DNA from: Acidobacteriota bacterium
Lineage (GTDB): Bacteria > Acidobacteriota > Blastocatellia > Pyrinomonadales > Pyrinomonadaceae
Direction: 5' to 3'
NCBI GenBank assembly: GCA_019639215.1
Contig: JAHBSH010000016.1
Location: forward strand, 1-36,182
DNA: 36,182 nt
Below, one piece after another: positions 18,681 through 26,341 of this stretch (position 1 is its first letter; the number at the start of each line of letters is the position of its first letter). Made by a program: the position numbers and the translations under genes. The notes beneath the pieces are model-generated. The model did no database searches. It was given only the letters and a program-made list of their open reading frames with translations, and was not told the DNA's origin.

Positions 18681-19424
18681 GTGAGAGCAGAGCTAGAGAA
18701 ATTAATAGAACTTCAGAGGACTGATACTAACCTCAGAAGATTAAAAAACATTATCGAAAAGGCTGATGAAAAGCGTGCTGAAATTGAACAGGAGTTCGAC
18801 CAGCACGCTTTTTCCATTAGGGAGATACAAAACCGACGCGACGTAAATATCGCCGAAAGGGGCGAACTCGACAAGAAGATCGCCGAGAACAAGACATACC
18901 TCGAAAGGGCCGACCGCAACCTCAAACACGCACAAAACCAGAAAGAATATGAAACGGCAATGCGTGAAACCGACGCTCTGCAAAAGCAGATCGCCGCATT
19001 TGAGGGTGAGATCGTCGAAAAACTCACCACTTTTGAAGAGATCGAGGGCGAACTCAGTTCACGCGCCGAAGAGATAAGCACGATGGATTCGAAAAGGGCT
19101 GAGGGCATCGCGGCATTTGATGCCGAACTCGAAGCCGCACGTGCCGAATATGAAAGCGATGGGAAAAAGCGTGCTGAGGTCTTTACTACGCTGCCGGCCA
19201 ATCTGGCATCGGTTTACAACCGTCTTGTTCAGCGAAGCCGCGACGGCGTTGCCGTGGCTGAGGTCGTTAACGGTTCGTGTTCGGCATGTTTCATGTCGCT
19301 CAGGCCGCAGATGCAGCTTGAGGTAAAGCGAATGGACAGCGTTGTCACGTGTGAGAATTGCTCGAGGATATTGTTCATTGCCTCCGCACCTGCTTCTACC
19401 GAAGCTGAGGCCGCCGCGTCCTAG
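18681..19424 (+). CDS. Coiled-coil protein with C4 zinc ribbon (zf-RING_7 / DUF164 family)
   Basis: 247 residues, GTG start preceded by GGGAG. Residues 1-175 are a long charged coiled-coil hairpin (LIELQRTDTNLRRLKNIIEK onward). Residues about 195-235 carry four cysteines in two knuckles: GSCSACFMSLRPQ and VTCENCSRILF. This arrangement defines the zf-RING_7 (PF02591) proteins found in most bacteria as a single copy, with a proposed nucleic acid or tethering role (chlamydial CT398 is a structural example). Length fits the family. A short Ala/Glu tail follows. It is the last plus-strand gene before the convergent polA-like gene. Confidence 0.87.
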   Translation: MRAELEKLIELQRTDTNLRRLKNIIEKADEKRAEIEQEFDQHAFSIREIQNRRDVNIAERGELDKKIAENKTYLERADRNLKHAQNQKEYETAMRETDALQKQIAAFEGEIVEKLTTFEEIEGELSSRAEEISTMDSKRAEGIAAFDAELEAARAEYESDGKKRAEVFTTLPANLASVYNRLVQRSRDGVAVAEVVNGSCSACFMSLRPQMQLEVKRMDSVVTCENCSRILFIASAPASTEAEAAAS

Positions 19425-19680
19425 AGACCGGTCGCGCCATCACTATATGGCAGCTTGCTGCTATGATGTGCGGAAAAGTTTTACTTTTCCGCAGGTTCTA
19501 TATATATTCTCCGCGGCTTGCCGCCGATGGAATTCTGATCGCGGGCAAGCCCGCAGAACATTGAACACGCTCACGGCGAAACAAGTTTCGCCGCACATCA
19601 TAGCGGCAAGCCGCCGAAAAGAGCGGATCTGCTGAGGCCACGGAACTGACCATGTGTTAGCTGTTTCGTATGGCCTCTTT
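19425..19680. repeat. Cluster of REP-like palindromes between convergent genes
   Basis: This convergent intergenic segment contains several hairpins and no gene. GCGGAAAAG pairs with CTTTTCCGC at 19470-19492. CGGCGAAAC pairs with GTTTCGCCG at 19574-19593. GCGGCAAGCCGC lies at 19603-19614. A 17-base core GCYGCTATGATGTGCGG occurs forward at 19457-19473 and reversed at 19591-19607, so the block as a whole is an inverted pair about 150 bases long. A further pair (GGCTTGCCGCC and GCGGGCAAGCCCGC) lies near 19514-19555. Such paired palindromes can end transcription from both sides or protect mRNA ends. Confidence 0.8.
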
Positions 19681-21456
19681 TTATTTTGTCCATTCGTCCG
19701 AAACGGCAACATCTACCTTTACCGGCACTTTATTTATAAATTCCTCGCCGGCGCGCACCATTGAACTTTCCAGCGTTGCGGCTATCGCATCTGCCTCTTG
19801 AGCGTCGCATTCAACGATCACCTCATCGTGGACAATGTTCACAAGTTTGCCGGAAGTGTTCCGCAGGCCGTCATGCAAAAGCCGCAGCGATCGCTTCAAA
19901 ATATCCGCAGACGTTCCCTGTATCGGCATGTTCACGCCATATCGCCGTGCGGCGCCGACCTCTTGCCGGTTGGCAGCGTCAAACCGCAGCTTGAGCGTTC
20001 TGCCTGATCCCGTTCGGGCGATGCGTTCATCAGTAACCTTTGCCGCTGATGTGCGAAGATATTCATCCAGCTTTCGATAAGTGCTGAAATACTTCCGCAT
20101 CGTATTCTCTGCGTCCGATTGCGAAAGCCCTGTCATCAGCCCAAACCGCGAAGCGCCAACGCCGTAAACAATGCCGAAATTCAGACGCTTGGCAAATGAC
20201 CTTTGCTCTGACGTAACGTCTTCGGGCTTTGCCTTAAAGACCTGTGCGGCGGTCATCGTGTGAAAATCCTGTCCGGAAACAAATGCTTCAATGAAAGCCG
20301 CATCGTCAGAAAATTCCGCCAGTATCCTTAGCTCGATCTGCGAATAGTCGGCAATGACGAGCTTTCGTCCTTCCGGTGCGCGAAAGCACCGGCGGTATTT
20401 CGTTTCGTGCGGTATCTGCTGAAGGTTCGGGTGCGAACAGGAAAAGCGTCCCGTCGGTGCACCTATCTGGCGAAAATCTGCGTGCACACGGCCCGTATCA
20501 GAGCGGACATATTCCAGTATGTTCTCGCCAAAGCTGGTCGCGGCCTTTTGCACTTCGCGATATTCGAGCAGCTTTGCCACAGGCGGATATTTCTCGGCCA
20601 GCGGCTGGAGCTGCCATGCACGTGTGCTTTCAGGCATCGGGATGCCAAGGTTCAGAAGCGCGCCCATCACCTGCGTGTGTGAATCAAGGTTTATCTCCGT
20701 CCGGCCAAACAGGGTTGCCTGGGCAACACCGGCAGCCAGCAGATCTTGCAGCTCTTCTGCTTTTTGTGCCACGACAGCCTTGACCTCGGTCAGCCTTTCA
20801 CGCCATCGCTCTTCATCAAGGAAAAAACCGTTCAGCTCCATTTCCGCGACCGGAACGACCGTCTCAAACTCCAATCCGGCAACGCGTTCCAGATCGTCCG
20901 CCTTCAAACGGTCAGCCATCTGCTGATGCAGCGGCAACAGAACGGCAGCATCGCGCGCGGCGTATTCCAGCTGAGATTGCGAAAGCTCCGGCGACGCCCA
21001 ATCGCTGACCTGCTGGCTTTTGTCCAGTTCGGTTCCGGTAAAAAATTGGGCAACATCCGCCAGCGAATGCCGACGCTCGGTCTCGCCTGCGGCGATCAGC
21101 AAACTTGCCAGATATGTGTCAAAGACGCCGCCGAGTTCGCATCCCAGATGATGCCGCACCCATTTGGAGTCAAATTTGGCATTATGAACGACCTTTGTGT
21201 GTCTTTCGCTCGCTATCAGATCACGCAGCGGCGCCAGATCGGCATTTTCCCGAAGTCCGCCTTTTTCACGAAAAGGCAGCATGTCAAAGATCACCGAACC
21301 TTTGCCCGAACTGAACTGAACAAGCCTCAGATCGCCGTCATAAGGGTCAAGCTCGGTCGTTTCCGTGTCAAAACCAAGCGTTTCATCCGCCGAAAGCTTT
21401 TCGCACGCGGTCTTTACCGTCTCGGCATCCGTGACAAGCTGAAAATAGACATCCAT
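19681..21456 (-). CDS. polA: DNA polymerase I, Klenow-type (3'-5' exonuclease plus polymerase, no 5' nuclease)
   Basis: 591 residues, against about 928 for E. coli PolA; it matches the Klenow fragment in length. The proofreading domain is intact: FDTETT (D30, E32), HNAKFD (91-96) and YAARDA (Y165, D169) are the three DEDD-Y motifs. Family A polymerase motif A is VIADYSQIELR near 370, motif B is RSFAKRLNFGIVYG near 420, and motif C is NIVHDEVIVE near 540, with both catalytic Asp residues. No 5'-3' FEN-like nuclease domain is encoded, and the ATG is followed directly by the exonuclease domain, so this is the natural start. It would fill gaps in repair and Okazaki processing, needing a separate nuclease. 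It is transcribed divergently from the RNase E/G gene. Confidence 0.93.
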   Translation of the reverse strand: MDVYFQLVTDAETVKTACEKLSADETLGFDTETTELDPYDGDLRLVQFSSGKGSVIFDMLPFREKGGLRENADLAPLRDLIASERHTKVVHNAKFDSKWVRHHLGCELGGVFDTYLASLLIAAGETERRHSLADVAQFFTGTELDKSQQVSDWASPELSQSQLEYAARDAAVLLPLHQQMADRLKADDLERVAGLEFETVVPVAEMELNGFFLDEERWRERLTEVKAVVAQKAEELQDLLAAGVAQATLFGRTEINLDSHTQVMGALLNLGIPMPESTRAWQLQPLAEKYPPVAKLLEYREVQKAATSFGENILEYVRSDTGRVHADFRQIGAPTGRFSCSHPNLQQIPHETKYRRCFRAPEGRKLVIADYSQIELRILAEFSDDAAFIEAFVSGQDFHTMTAAQVFKAKPEDVTSEQRSFAKRLNFGIVYGVGASRFGLMTGLSQSDAENTMRKYFSTYRKLDEYLRTSAAKVTDERIARTGSGRTLKLRFDAANRQEVGAARRYGVNMPIQGTSADILKRSLRLLHDGLRNTSGKLVNIVHDEVIVECDAQEADAIAATLESSMVRAGEEFINKVPVKVDVAVSDEWTK

Positions 21457-21626
21457 AAGTGAAATCTAATTGTAAACGCGGGACTTTTAATTAACAATCC
21501 TGTGCATCGACTCTGAAGATGCCTGTCAGCACCGCCGGCGTAAGCAGGTGGCAATATTTTCATTGAACGATCCCGTCATTTGGTCGTGAGTCTTACCTCT
21601 AGAGCTTTACCTCCTCAACTCCCCTT

Positions 21627-21682
21627 CTCCCTGTCTCCCTGTCTCCCTGTCTCCCTGTCTCCCTATCTCCTTGTCTCTCTGT
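21627..21682. repeat. Tandem 8-bp repeat, unit CTCCCTGT, about seven copies
   Basis: Units 1 to 4 are exact copies of CTCCCTGT; units 5 to 7 have one change each (CTCCCTAT, CTCCTTGT, CTCTCTGT). The purine/pyrimidine strand bias is complete apart from the G of each unit. Decay at the right edge suggests slippage growth from the left. The repeat lies directly beside a REP-like palindrome. Confidence 0.9.
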
Positions 21683-21697
21683 CTATTTCCCCGGGCT

Positions 21698-21738
21698 TTG
21701 CCCTATCGCACTGCGGCGAAGCTGTGCTTCGCCGGATG
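21698..21738. repeat. REP-like double palindrome
   Basis: GGGCTTTGCCC-type arm, spacer with TATCGCACTG, then CGGCGAAGC-tgt-GCTTCGCCG (21714-21734). An inverted, near-identical copy lies at about 30972-31015. Confidence 0.85.
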
Positions 21739-22281
21739 GTTTTCGCAAAGATACGCAGCGGCTATGCCGCCAGGCCTCCGATACTCTTCCGAAACGTGAA
21801 AGTGATCTTTCTTGCCGCGATCACCTCTTGCAAGACGATCTTATATAAAAGTTTTTTATTCCGGGTATTTGCTAATGAGCATTTTTCGTCTATACTTTTT
21901 CCGAGAGTTTGCCTGAAGCTGTTTTGCAAGGAGCAAGACAGAAGCAAACGAATTTTGAGATTTTTTTTAAGGCTGGATCAGCCGTAAATAGTTTCGGGGT
22001 TGAGCGCTTTCCGGTTTTTTTAGGATGGCTGCTCCCTCAGAACGGACAGCATGATGCTGATGATCCGTTTAATAGAGATTCCTGCGTGAAAGATCACACA
22101 ACCTGTCTGCTTGGCACTCCCCGTCAAAGCCACGACACAAATGTAAAACTAAACGCGAATTTCGCCGCTGCCATCGTGCAGCGTTAAGCGGTTCTGTATC
22201 CTCTGTCGGTCTCATTCTTCTCTTTCCTTAATTCAGGCAGCATCCAAAAAAAGTTTTTTCTTTAAGGAATTCAAGTAATTT

Positions 22282-24927
22282 ATGTCAAAGGAAATGATCA
22301 TCAGCGTCAACGGACGCGAAAAGAAGATCGCAATATTGGATAACGGCCGCGTAACCGAATTTTATATCGAACGCGGCGAGGAAAATTCCGGCATCGCCGG
22401 AAATATATATAAAGGCCGCGTTCAGCGCGTTTTGCCCGGAATGCAGTCCGCATTCGTTTCCATCGGCCTCGAACGCGATGCGTTTCTCTACGTCTCAGAC
22501 TTTTTCGATGAAGAAGAAGAGATCGAACGCATTGTAATGGAGAAATCCAAGAAAGGTTCGCAGGAAGACGCAAAACGCGAGGCGAACGAACGCATCGAAC
22601 GTTCACGCATCGAGCGCGAAAAGCAGATGGAATCTGCACAGGACCTTGCCGAACCGCTGGCCGAATCGGTAGCCGCCGTTGAGACCGAGGAACCCGTCTC
22701 TGCCCGGCCCGCCGAGAAAAAAGGACGCGGCAGGCGCGGCCGCGGCAGAAAGGATGCCGAGGTCGAACAAACCGCCGCCCCAGTTGCCGAAAGCTCAGAT
22801 GACGAAACAGGCGAAGGTTCCGCGATAGTCGTTTCCGGATATTTGCCGGAGATGGATGATTCAGGTTTTGAACGCATCGTCGATGAAGAAGAGACCGGCG
22901 AGCTTTTCAAGGACGCTTACCGGCAAGAAGCCATCGTCGATCAGGTCCGCCTGGTAGAGTTTGATATGGAGAGCACCGAAGAAGCCGAGGTTGGTTCGCT
23001 GCTCAGCTCTCTGTCAGGTGAGGCTGCCGGATTTGAACGCATCGCTGACGAAGACGATGCAGAACCCGCACCCGCCAAAAAAGGCTCTAAGCGAGCACCA
23101 AAAGCAAAGGCAGCAACCCGCGGCAAAAAGGCAAAGGCAGAGAAAGACGCCGCAGAGCCTGACGCAGCAGAAAACGCTGATGAGACAGATGTAAAAGCAC
23201 CTGCCAAAAAAGCACGTGCGACCAAGGCAAAGTCAACAACGGCCAAAGCCAAAACGACCAAGACCTCAAAAGCAAAAAGCAAAAAGGCCGAAGCAGAACC
23301 TTTGGAAGACGGCGAGGCAAGCGTAAAGGAATCTTCCGAAACCGCCGCCATGAGCGTAAGACGCGGCGGACGCGGCAGACGTCGCGGCGGACGTTCGAAA
23401 AAAGCTGAGGCTACGGAAACAGATTCGAGCCTTGTCGGGTTTGAGGACATCGAGGTCGATGCTCCCGAAACCGAAGAAACCGCAGAGGCTGTTACTGAAA
23501 CAGCAGCAGAAGAGAACGAAGCTGTTCCGGCCGCCGAGGAAACATCTGAACCGTCAAACGGGAACAGCGGCAGCGACGAACGCTCGAACCGCAATGATCG
23601 CGGCCCGAGACAGGAACGGGGCGGTCGCGGTCGCCGTGATAAAGGCCAGCGGGACGACAAACGCCACGACAGAAATGACCGGGGCGATCGTCAGGAACGC
23701 AGGCCGCAGCCGACCATCTCTGACCTGCTTCGCGAAGGCCAGGAAGTTCTTGTTCAGATAGCAAAAGAACCGATCGCGAAAAAAGGCGCACGAATCACGT
23801 CTCACATCGCTCTGCCGGGACGTTTTCTGGTCTATATGCCGACCATCGAACACCTCGGCGTTTCCCGCAAGATCGAATCGTCAAACGAACGCGGACGCCT
23901 TCGTTCGCTGATACAGCGTATCCGCAATGAGGAAGACATTCCTTCGGGCGGCTTTATCGTCCGCACGGCAGGCATCGGCATATCGGAAGAAGACCTGCGT
24001 CAGGACGCACGCTATCTTGTCCGAACATGGCTCGATATCAAAAAGACATCCGAAAAGGCAAAATCTCCGGCTCTCGTCCATCAGGACCTGGACATCGTCC
24101 AACGCCTGCTTCGCGACCAGCTTTCTGACGATTTCACGGCCATCCGCGTTGACAGCGAGGAAGAATATCTCCGCACGGTCGAGTTCATCAACCGCATCCA
24201 GCCGCGTCTTGTCAACCGGGTAAAACTTTACACGCGTGAAGCTCCTATCCTCGAAGCTTACGGCGTACAGGAAGAGGTTGATAAAGCCCTGAAACCGCGT
24301 GTTTGGCTGAAATCGGGCGGCTATCTGGTCATCAATCAGACCGAAGCTCTGGTTGCCATCGACGTTAATACGGGCAAATTTGTCGGTAAGGGCAATGCAC
24401 GGCTTGAGGATACGATCACGCGTACCAACATGGAAGCTGTCGATGAGATAGCACGTCAGATACGGCTTCGCGACCTCGGCGGCATCATTGTTCTGGATCT
24501 GATCGATATGGAAGACCGCCGCAACCGGCACAAGGTCTCTCAGGCATTGCAGGAAGCTCTTGCAAGCGATAAGTCGCCGACAAAGGTGCTGTCGTTCAAT
24601 GATTTCGGCCTGATAATAATGACACGCAAACGCGTGAAGCAATCGCTCGAACGCACTATGTGCGCACCTTGCGATTATTGTGAAGGTGCGGGCTGGGTCA
24701 AATCTCCGCAGACGACCTGTTACGAGATATTGGCCGAAGCACGAAGGCTTGCCAAAGAGCTGGACGACGTTCGCCAGACCACGCTGCGAATACATCCTGA
24801 AGTGGCAAAGGCTCTGAGAGGTTCGGAAAGAACGGTGCTGGAAGAGATCGAGGCATATCTCGGCAACGTCGATCTGACAGCCGATCCGCACATCCATCAG
24901 GCACAATACGATTTCGCCTTTATCTAA
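22282..24927 (+). CDS. rng: Ribonuclease E/G family endoribonuclease with large insertion in the S1 domain
   Basis: 881 residues. Residues 1-80 are the first half of the S1 RNA-binding domain (GNIYKGRVQRVLPGMQSAFVS, FLYVSDFF). Residues about 82-475 are a disordered Ala/Glu/Lys-rich insert with RG-rich patches. S1 resumes at SDLLREGQEVLVQIAKEP (about 478) and continues into the 5' sensor/RNase H-like core (FIVRTAGIG). Catalytic Asp residues are D694 in VAIDVNTGKF and D739 in IVLDLIDM, 45 apart (E. coli RNase E D303 and D346 are 43 apart). The zinc-link is C794-x2-C797-x2-C800. The enzyme processes rRNA and decays mRNA. There is no RNase E-like C-terminal scaffold, so the disordered tail seems to have moved inside S1. 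A terminator follows 29 bases after the stop. Confidence 0.92.
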   Translation: MSKEMIISVNGREKKIAILDNGRVTEFYIERGEENSGIAGNIYKGRVQRVLPGMQSAFVSIGLERDAFLYVSDFFDEEEEIERIVMEKSKKGSQEDAKREANERIERSRIEREKQMESAQDLAEPLAESVAAVETEEPVSARPAEKKGRGRRGRGRKDAEVEQTAAPVAESSDDETGEGSAIVVSGYLPEMDDSGFERIVDEEETGELFKDAYRQEAIVDQVRLVEFDMESTEEAEVGSLLSSLSGEAAGFERIADEDDAEPAPAKKGSKRAPKAKAATRGKKAKAEKDAAEPDAAENADETDVKAPAKKARATKAKSTTAKAKTTKTSKAKSKKAEAEPLEDGEASVKESSETAAMSVRRGGRGRRRGGRSKKAEATETDSSLVGFEDIEVDAPETEETAEAVTETAAEENEAVPAAEETSEPSNGNSGSDERSNRNDRGPRQERGGRGRRDKGQRDDKRHDRNDRGDRQERRPQPTISDLLREGQEVLVQIAKEPIAKKGARITSHIALPGRFLVYMPTIEHLGVSRKIESSNERGRLRSLIQRIRNEEDIPSGGFIVRTAGIGISEEDLRQDARYLVRTWLDIKKTSEKAKSPALVHQDLDIVQRLLRDQLSDDFTAIRVDSEEEYLRTVEFINRIQPRLVNRVKLYTREAPILEAYGVQEEVDKALKPRVWLKSGGYLVINQTEALVAIDVNTGKFVGKGNARLEDTITRTNMEAVDEIARQIRLRDLGGIIVLDLIDMEDRRNRHKVSQALQEALASDKSPTKVLSFNDFGLIIMTRKRVKQSLERTMCAPCDYCEGAGWVKSPQTTCYEILAEARRLAKELDDVRQTTLRIHPEVAKALRGSERTVLEEIEAYLGNVDLTADPHIHQAQYDFAFI

Positions 24928-24955
24928 AAAGAGATCGTAAATGTAAAATGCAAAG

Positions 24956-25000
24956 CCCCTTCGCACGAACATGCGGAGGGGTGTTTATTTTTTGTTGTTT
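24956..25000 (+). terminator. Rho-independent terminator of the RNase E/G gene
   Basis: CCCCTTCGCA (24956-24965) pairs with TGCGGAGGGG (24972-24981), ten pairs with one G-U, over a six-base loop, followed by a T-rich tract at 24983-25000. Confidence 0.88.
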
Positions 25001-25061
25001 ACAAGAACCTTTGCCGATCTTTTTTATGGCAGATGGATCACCAATATCCCTTTGAAAAATT

Positions 25062-25242
25062 TATGATCGGGCTGTGCCGTGACGCATCGCGGTCGGTGCT
25101 GCGCCCGACCGTCACGCTGCATAACGCTCTTTTTGAGGCTGCGCCTCTGACTGTTTATAAAGAGGCACAGCCTCTTTAAAACAATGGGAAAAGTTTACGG
25201 TCGGGCACAGCTCCGACCGCAGTGCAATGCGGCACAGCCGAG
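25062..25242. repeat. REP-like palindrome cluster
   Basis: The space between the terminator and the DUF4112 gene holds at least four hairpins and no gene. One lies at 25089-25111 (GGTCGG arm, CCGACC arm). A near-perfect inverted copy is at 25198-25220. GAGGctgcgCCTC is at 25135-25147, and AAAGAGGC-aca-GCCTCTTT type at 25159-25177. The whole block reads as a nested inverted repeat. The loops repeatedly contain GCTGTGC or its complement, as in the palindromes at 21.7 and 30.9 kb. Confidence 0.82.
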
Positions 25243-25275
25243 ATCAGTTTTTCAAAAAAACCCTGTCAGCCGCGT

Positions 25276-25797
25276 CTAAATATTGCCGGTGAATATCTCC
25301 CAAAATATCGACCCGATGACGTAAAGGCTTACGGCGATGGAACCCAACAGTATCAAAATTAGGACACCGATGATGCCAAAGACAAACAAATAGTCGCTCT
25401 TTGTGCCTTTGTCCTTACCGGTCGCACGCGTGCGGATAAGATTCATGTTTTGCTTGTTCGATTTCCAGAAAAAGTCGAACGCGTCGCCAATAAACGGTAT
25501 CGCCCCGACAACGTAATCAAGCCCGATATTGAACGCCATCCGGAGCAGCGTTATCTTCGGCACGCCGTAACGAACACCCGCAAGTAGAATATAGAACGAC
25601 GCAAATGACGTGATAGTATCGCCGACGTTCGGCACAAGCCCGATCAGCGAATCAAGCCCGAACCGCCATGTAGTCCCCGGAACGCGAAAAAGCCCGTCCA
25701 GATAATGCGCCAGATTATCAAGCCCCTGCTCGATCTCTATCTCGCGGCGCTGTTCTTTACTAATGTCCGTTCTGGTTCTGGGGTTTATCTCTTGCAT
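25276..25797 (-). CDS. DUF4112 domain membrane protein
   Basis: 173 residues. The segment from residue 28 on (LDNLAHYLDGLFRVPGTTWR, LDSLIGLVPNVGDTITS, DYVVGAIPFIGDAFDFFWKSN) is the DUF4112 (PF13430) signature, with paired PNVGD and PFIGD turns between hydrophobic segments. A C-terminal transmembrane helix (FGIIGVLILILLGSIAVSLYV) follows a short basic region. The function of the family is unknown; proteins are usually 130-180 residues and membrane-bound, so length is normal. The ATG lacks an obvious ribosome site. It lies 27 bases after the 25825-26298 gene on the same strand and is probably the last gene of that run. Confidence 0.87.
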   Translation of the reverse strand: MQEINPRTRTDISKEQRREIEIEQGLDNLAHYLDGLFRVPGTTWRFGLDSLIGLVPNVGDTITSFASFYILLAGVRYGVPKITLLRMAFNIGLDYVVGAIPFIGDAFDFFWKSNKQNMNLIRTRATGKDKGTKSDYLFVFGIIGVLILILLGSIAVSLYVIGSIFWEIFTGNI

Positions 25798-25824
25798 AGT
25801 TTATTTTCACAACACAGAACAGAA

Positions 25825-26298
25825 TCAATAAACAGCAGTGAATGTCTCCAATTTCAATTCATTTCCTTCACGGGAAAAAAAGAATGATGCATTTTCGACA
25901 TAATCCTCGCCTGTGGTTTCATTCCGATAATTTTCACGAGTTACCCAGTAAATTACTTCAACCCTGTCAGCGAGATCTACTCTCTCTCCGACACGCCAAG
26001 TTTGTATTCTATACTTCTTTTCAGCCTCTTGGATACGTTCCTTGTTCTCATCGCTGACGAAAGCCAGGATCTTGTTCAAATTCCCCTCTTTCATTTGCGT
26101 CAAGTATTCCTCAGCTATCACTTCCGGCCTTGTATCACGAAAAGGATTCATCAAACAATGATGTCTCGGGCGTATCGAATCATCTAACGAAGTACACAAA
26201 ATTACAGGGTTTGACTGACGAAACACATACAACAATCCCAAAGATCCTACAACCAGTAAGATAAGGAGCGCTCCGCCAACTGTGATAAGCTTCGTCAT
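25825..26298 (-). CDS. Small membrane-anchored protein of unknown function
   Basis: 157 residues from the ATG at 26298; a GTG six codons earlier (26316) is the alternative, but it sits only one base after the GGGAG it would use. Residues 4-27 are one transmembrane helix (ITVGGALLILLVVGSLGLLYV), followed by a short Cys-containing loop. Residues 55-157 are a soluble domain beginning PEVIAEEYLTQMKEGNLNKI and ending in beta strands (SFFFSREGNELKLETF). The helix-then-curved-sheet pattern resembles NTF2-like/DUF4878-type domains, but I cannot name a family. It lies between the HEAT-cyclophilin and DUF4112 genes on the same strand with short gaps. Confidence 0.65.
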   Translation of the reverse strand: MTKLITVGGALLILLVVGSLGLLYVFRQSNPVILCTSLDDSIRPRHHCLMNPFRDTRPEVIAEEYLTQMKEGNLNKILAFVSDENKERIQEAEKKYRIQTWRVGERVDLADRVEVIYWVTRENYRNETTGEDYVENASFFFSREGNELKLETFTAVY

Positions 26299-26341
26299 TT
26301 TACTTGATCGACACACTCCCTACCGGTCGTGTTTCCGCCTT

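Larger units (their letters stand above)
21457..22281. other. Long divergent intergenic region with tandem octamers and a palindrome; no gene supported
   Basis: 825 bases separate the polA-like gene and the RNase E/G gene. I see tandem octamers at 21627-21682 and a REP-like hairpin at 21714-21734. The remaining roughly 540 bases up to the RNase E/G start show no convincing gene: the small open frames here have poor composition and no Shine-Dalgarno. An AAGGA lies about 14 bases before the RNase E/G ATG. The length is compatible with a long 5' leader for the RNase gene, as known for E. coli rne, but no specific hairpin supports autoregulation. Confidence 0.5.

Noticed and set aside
21580-22187. 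Small plus-strand frames between polA and the RNase E/G gene
   Set aside because: The first is built from the tandem octamer and a palindrome; neither has a good start or protein-like composition.
22140-22190. tmRNA-like tag reading frame (ANFAAA then stop)
   Set aside because: No tRNA-like acceptor end or CCA region is present and the tag does not end in the usual small residues.
22941-23660. Minus-strand 239-residue frame opposite the RNase E/G insert
   Set aside because: It is a shadow of the Ala/Lys/Glu-rich insert and has no family motif.
23881-24972. Minus-strand 363-residue frame opposite the RNase E/G core
   Set aside because: The opposite strand carries unmistakable RNase E/G motifs; this frame has none and runs across the terminator.
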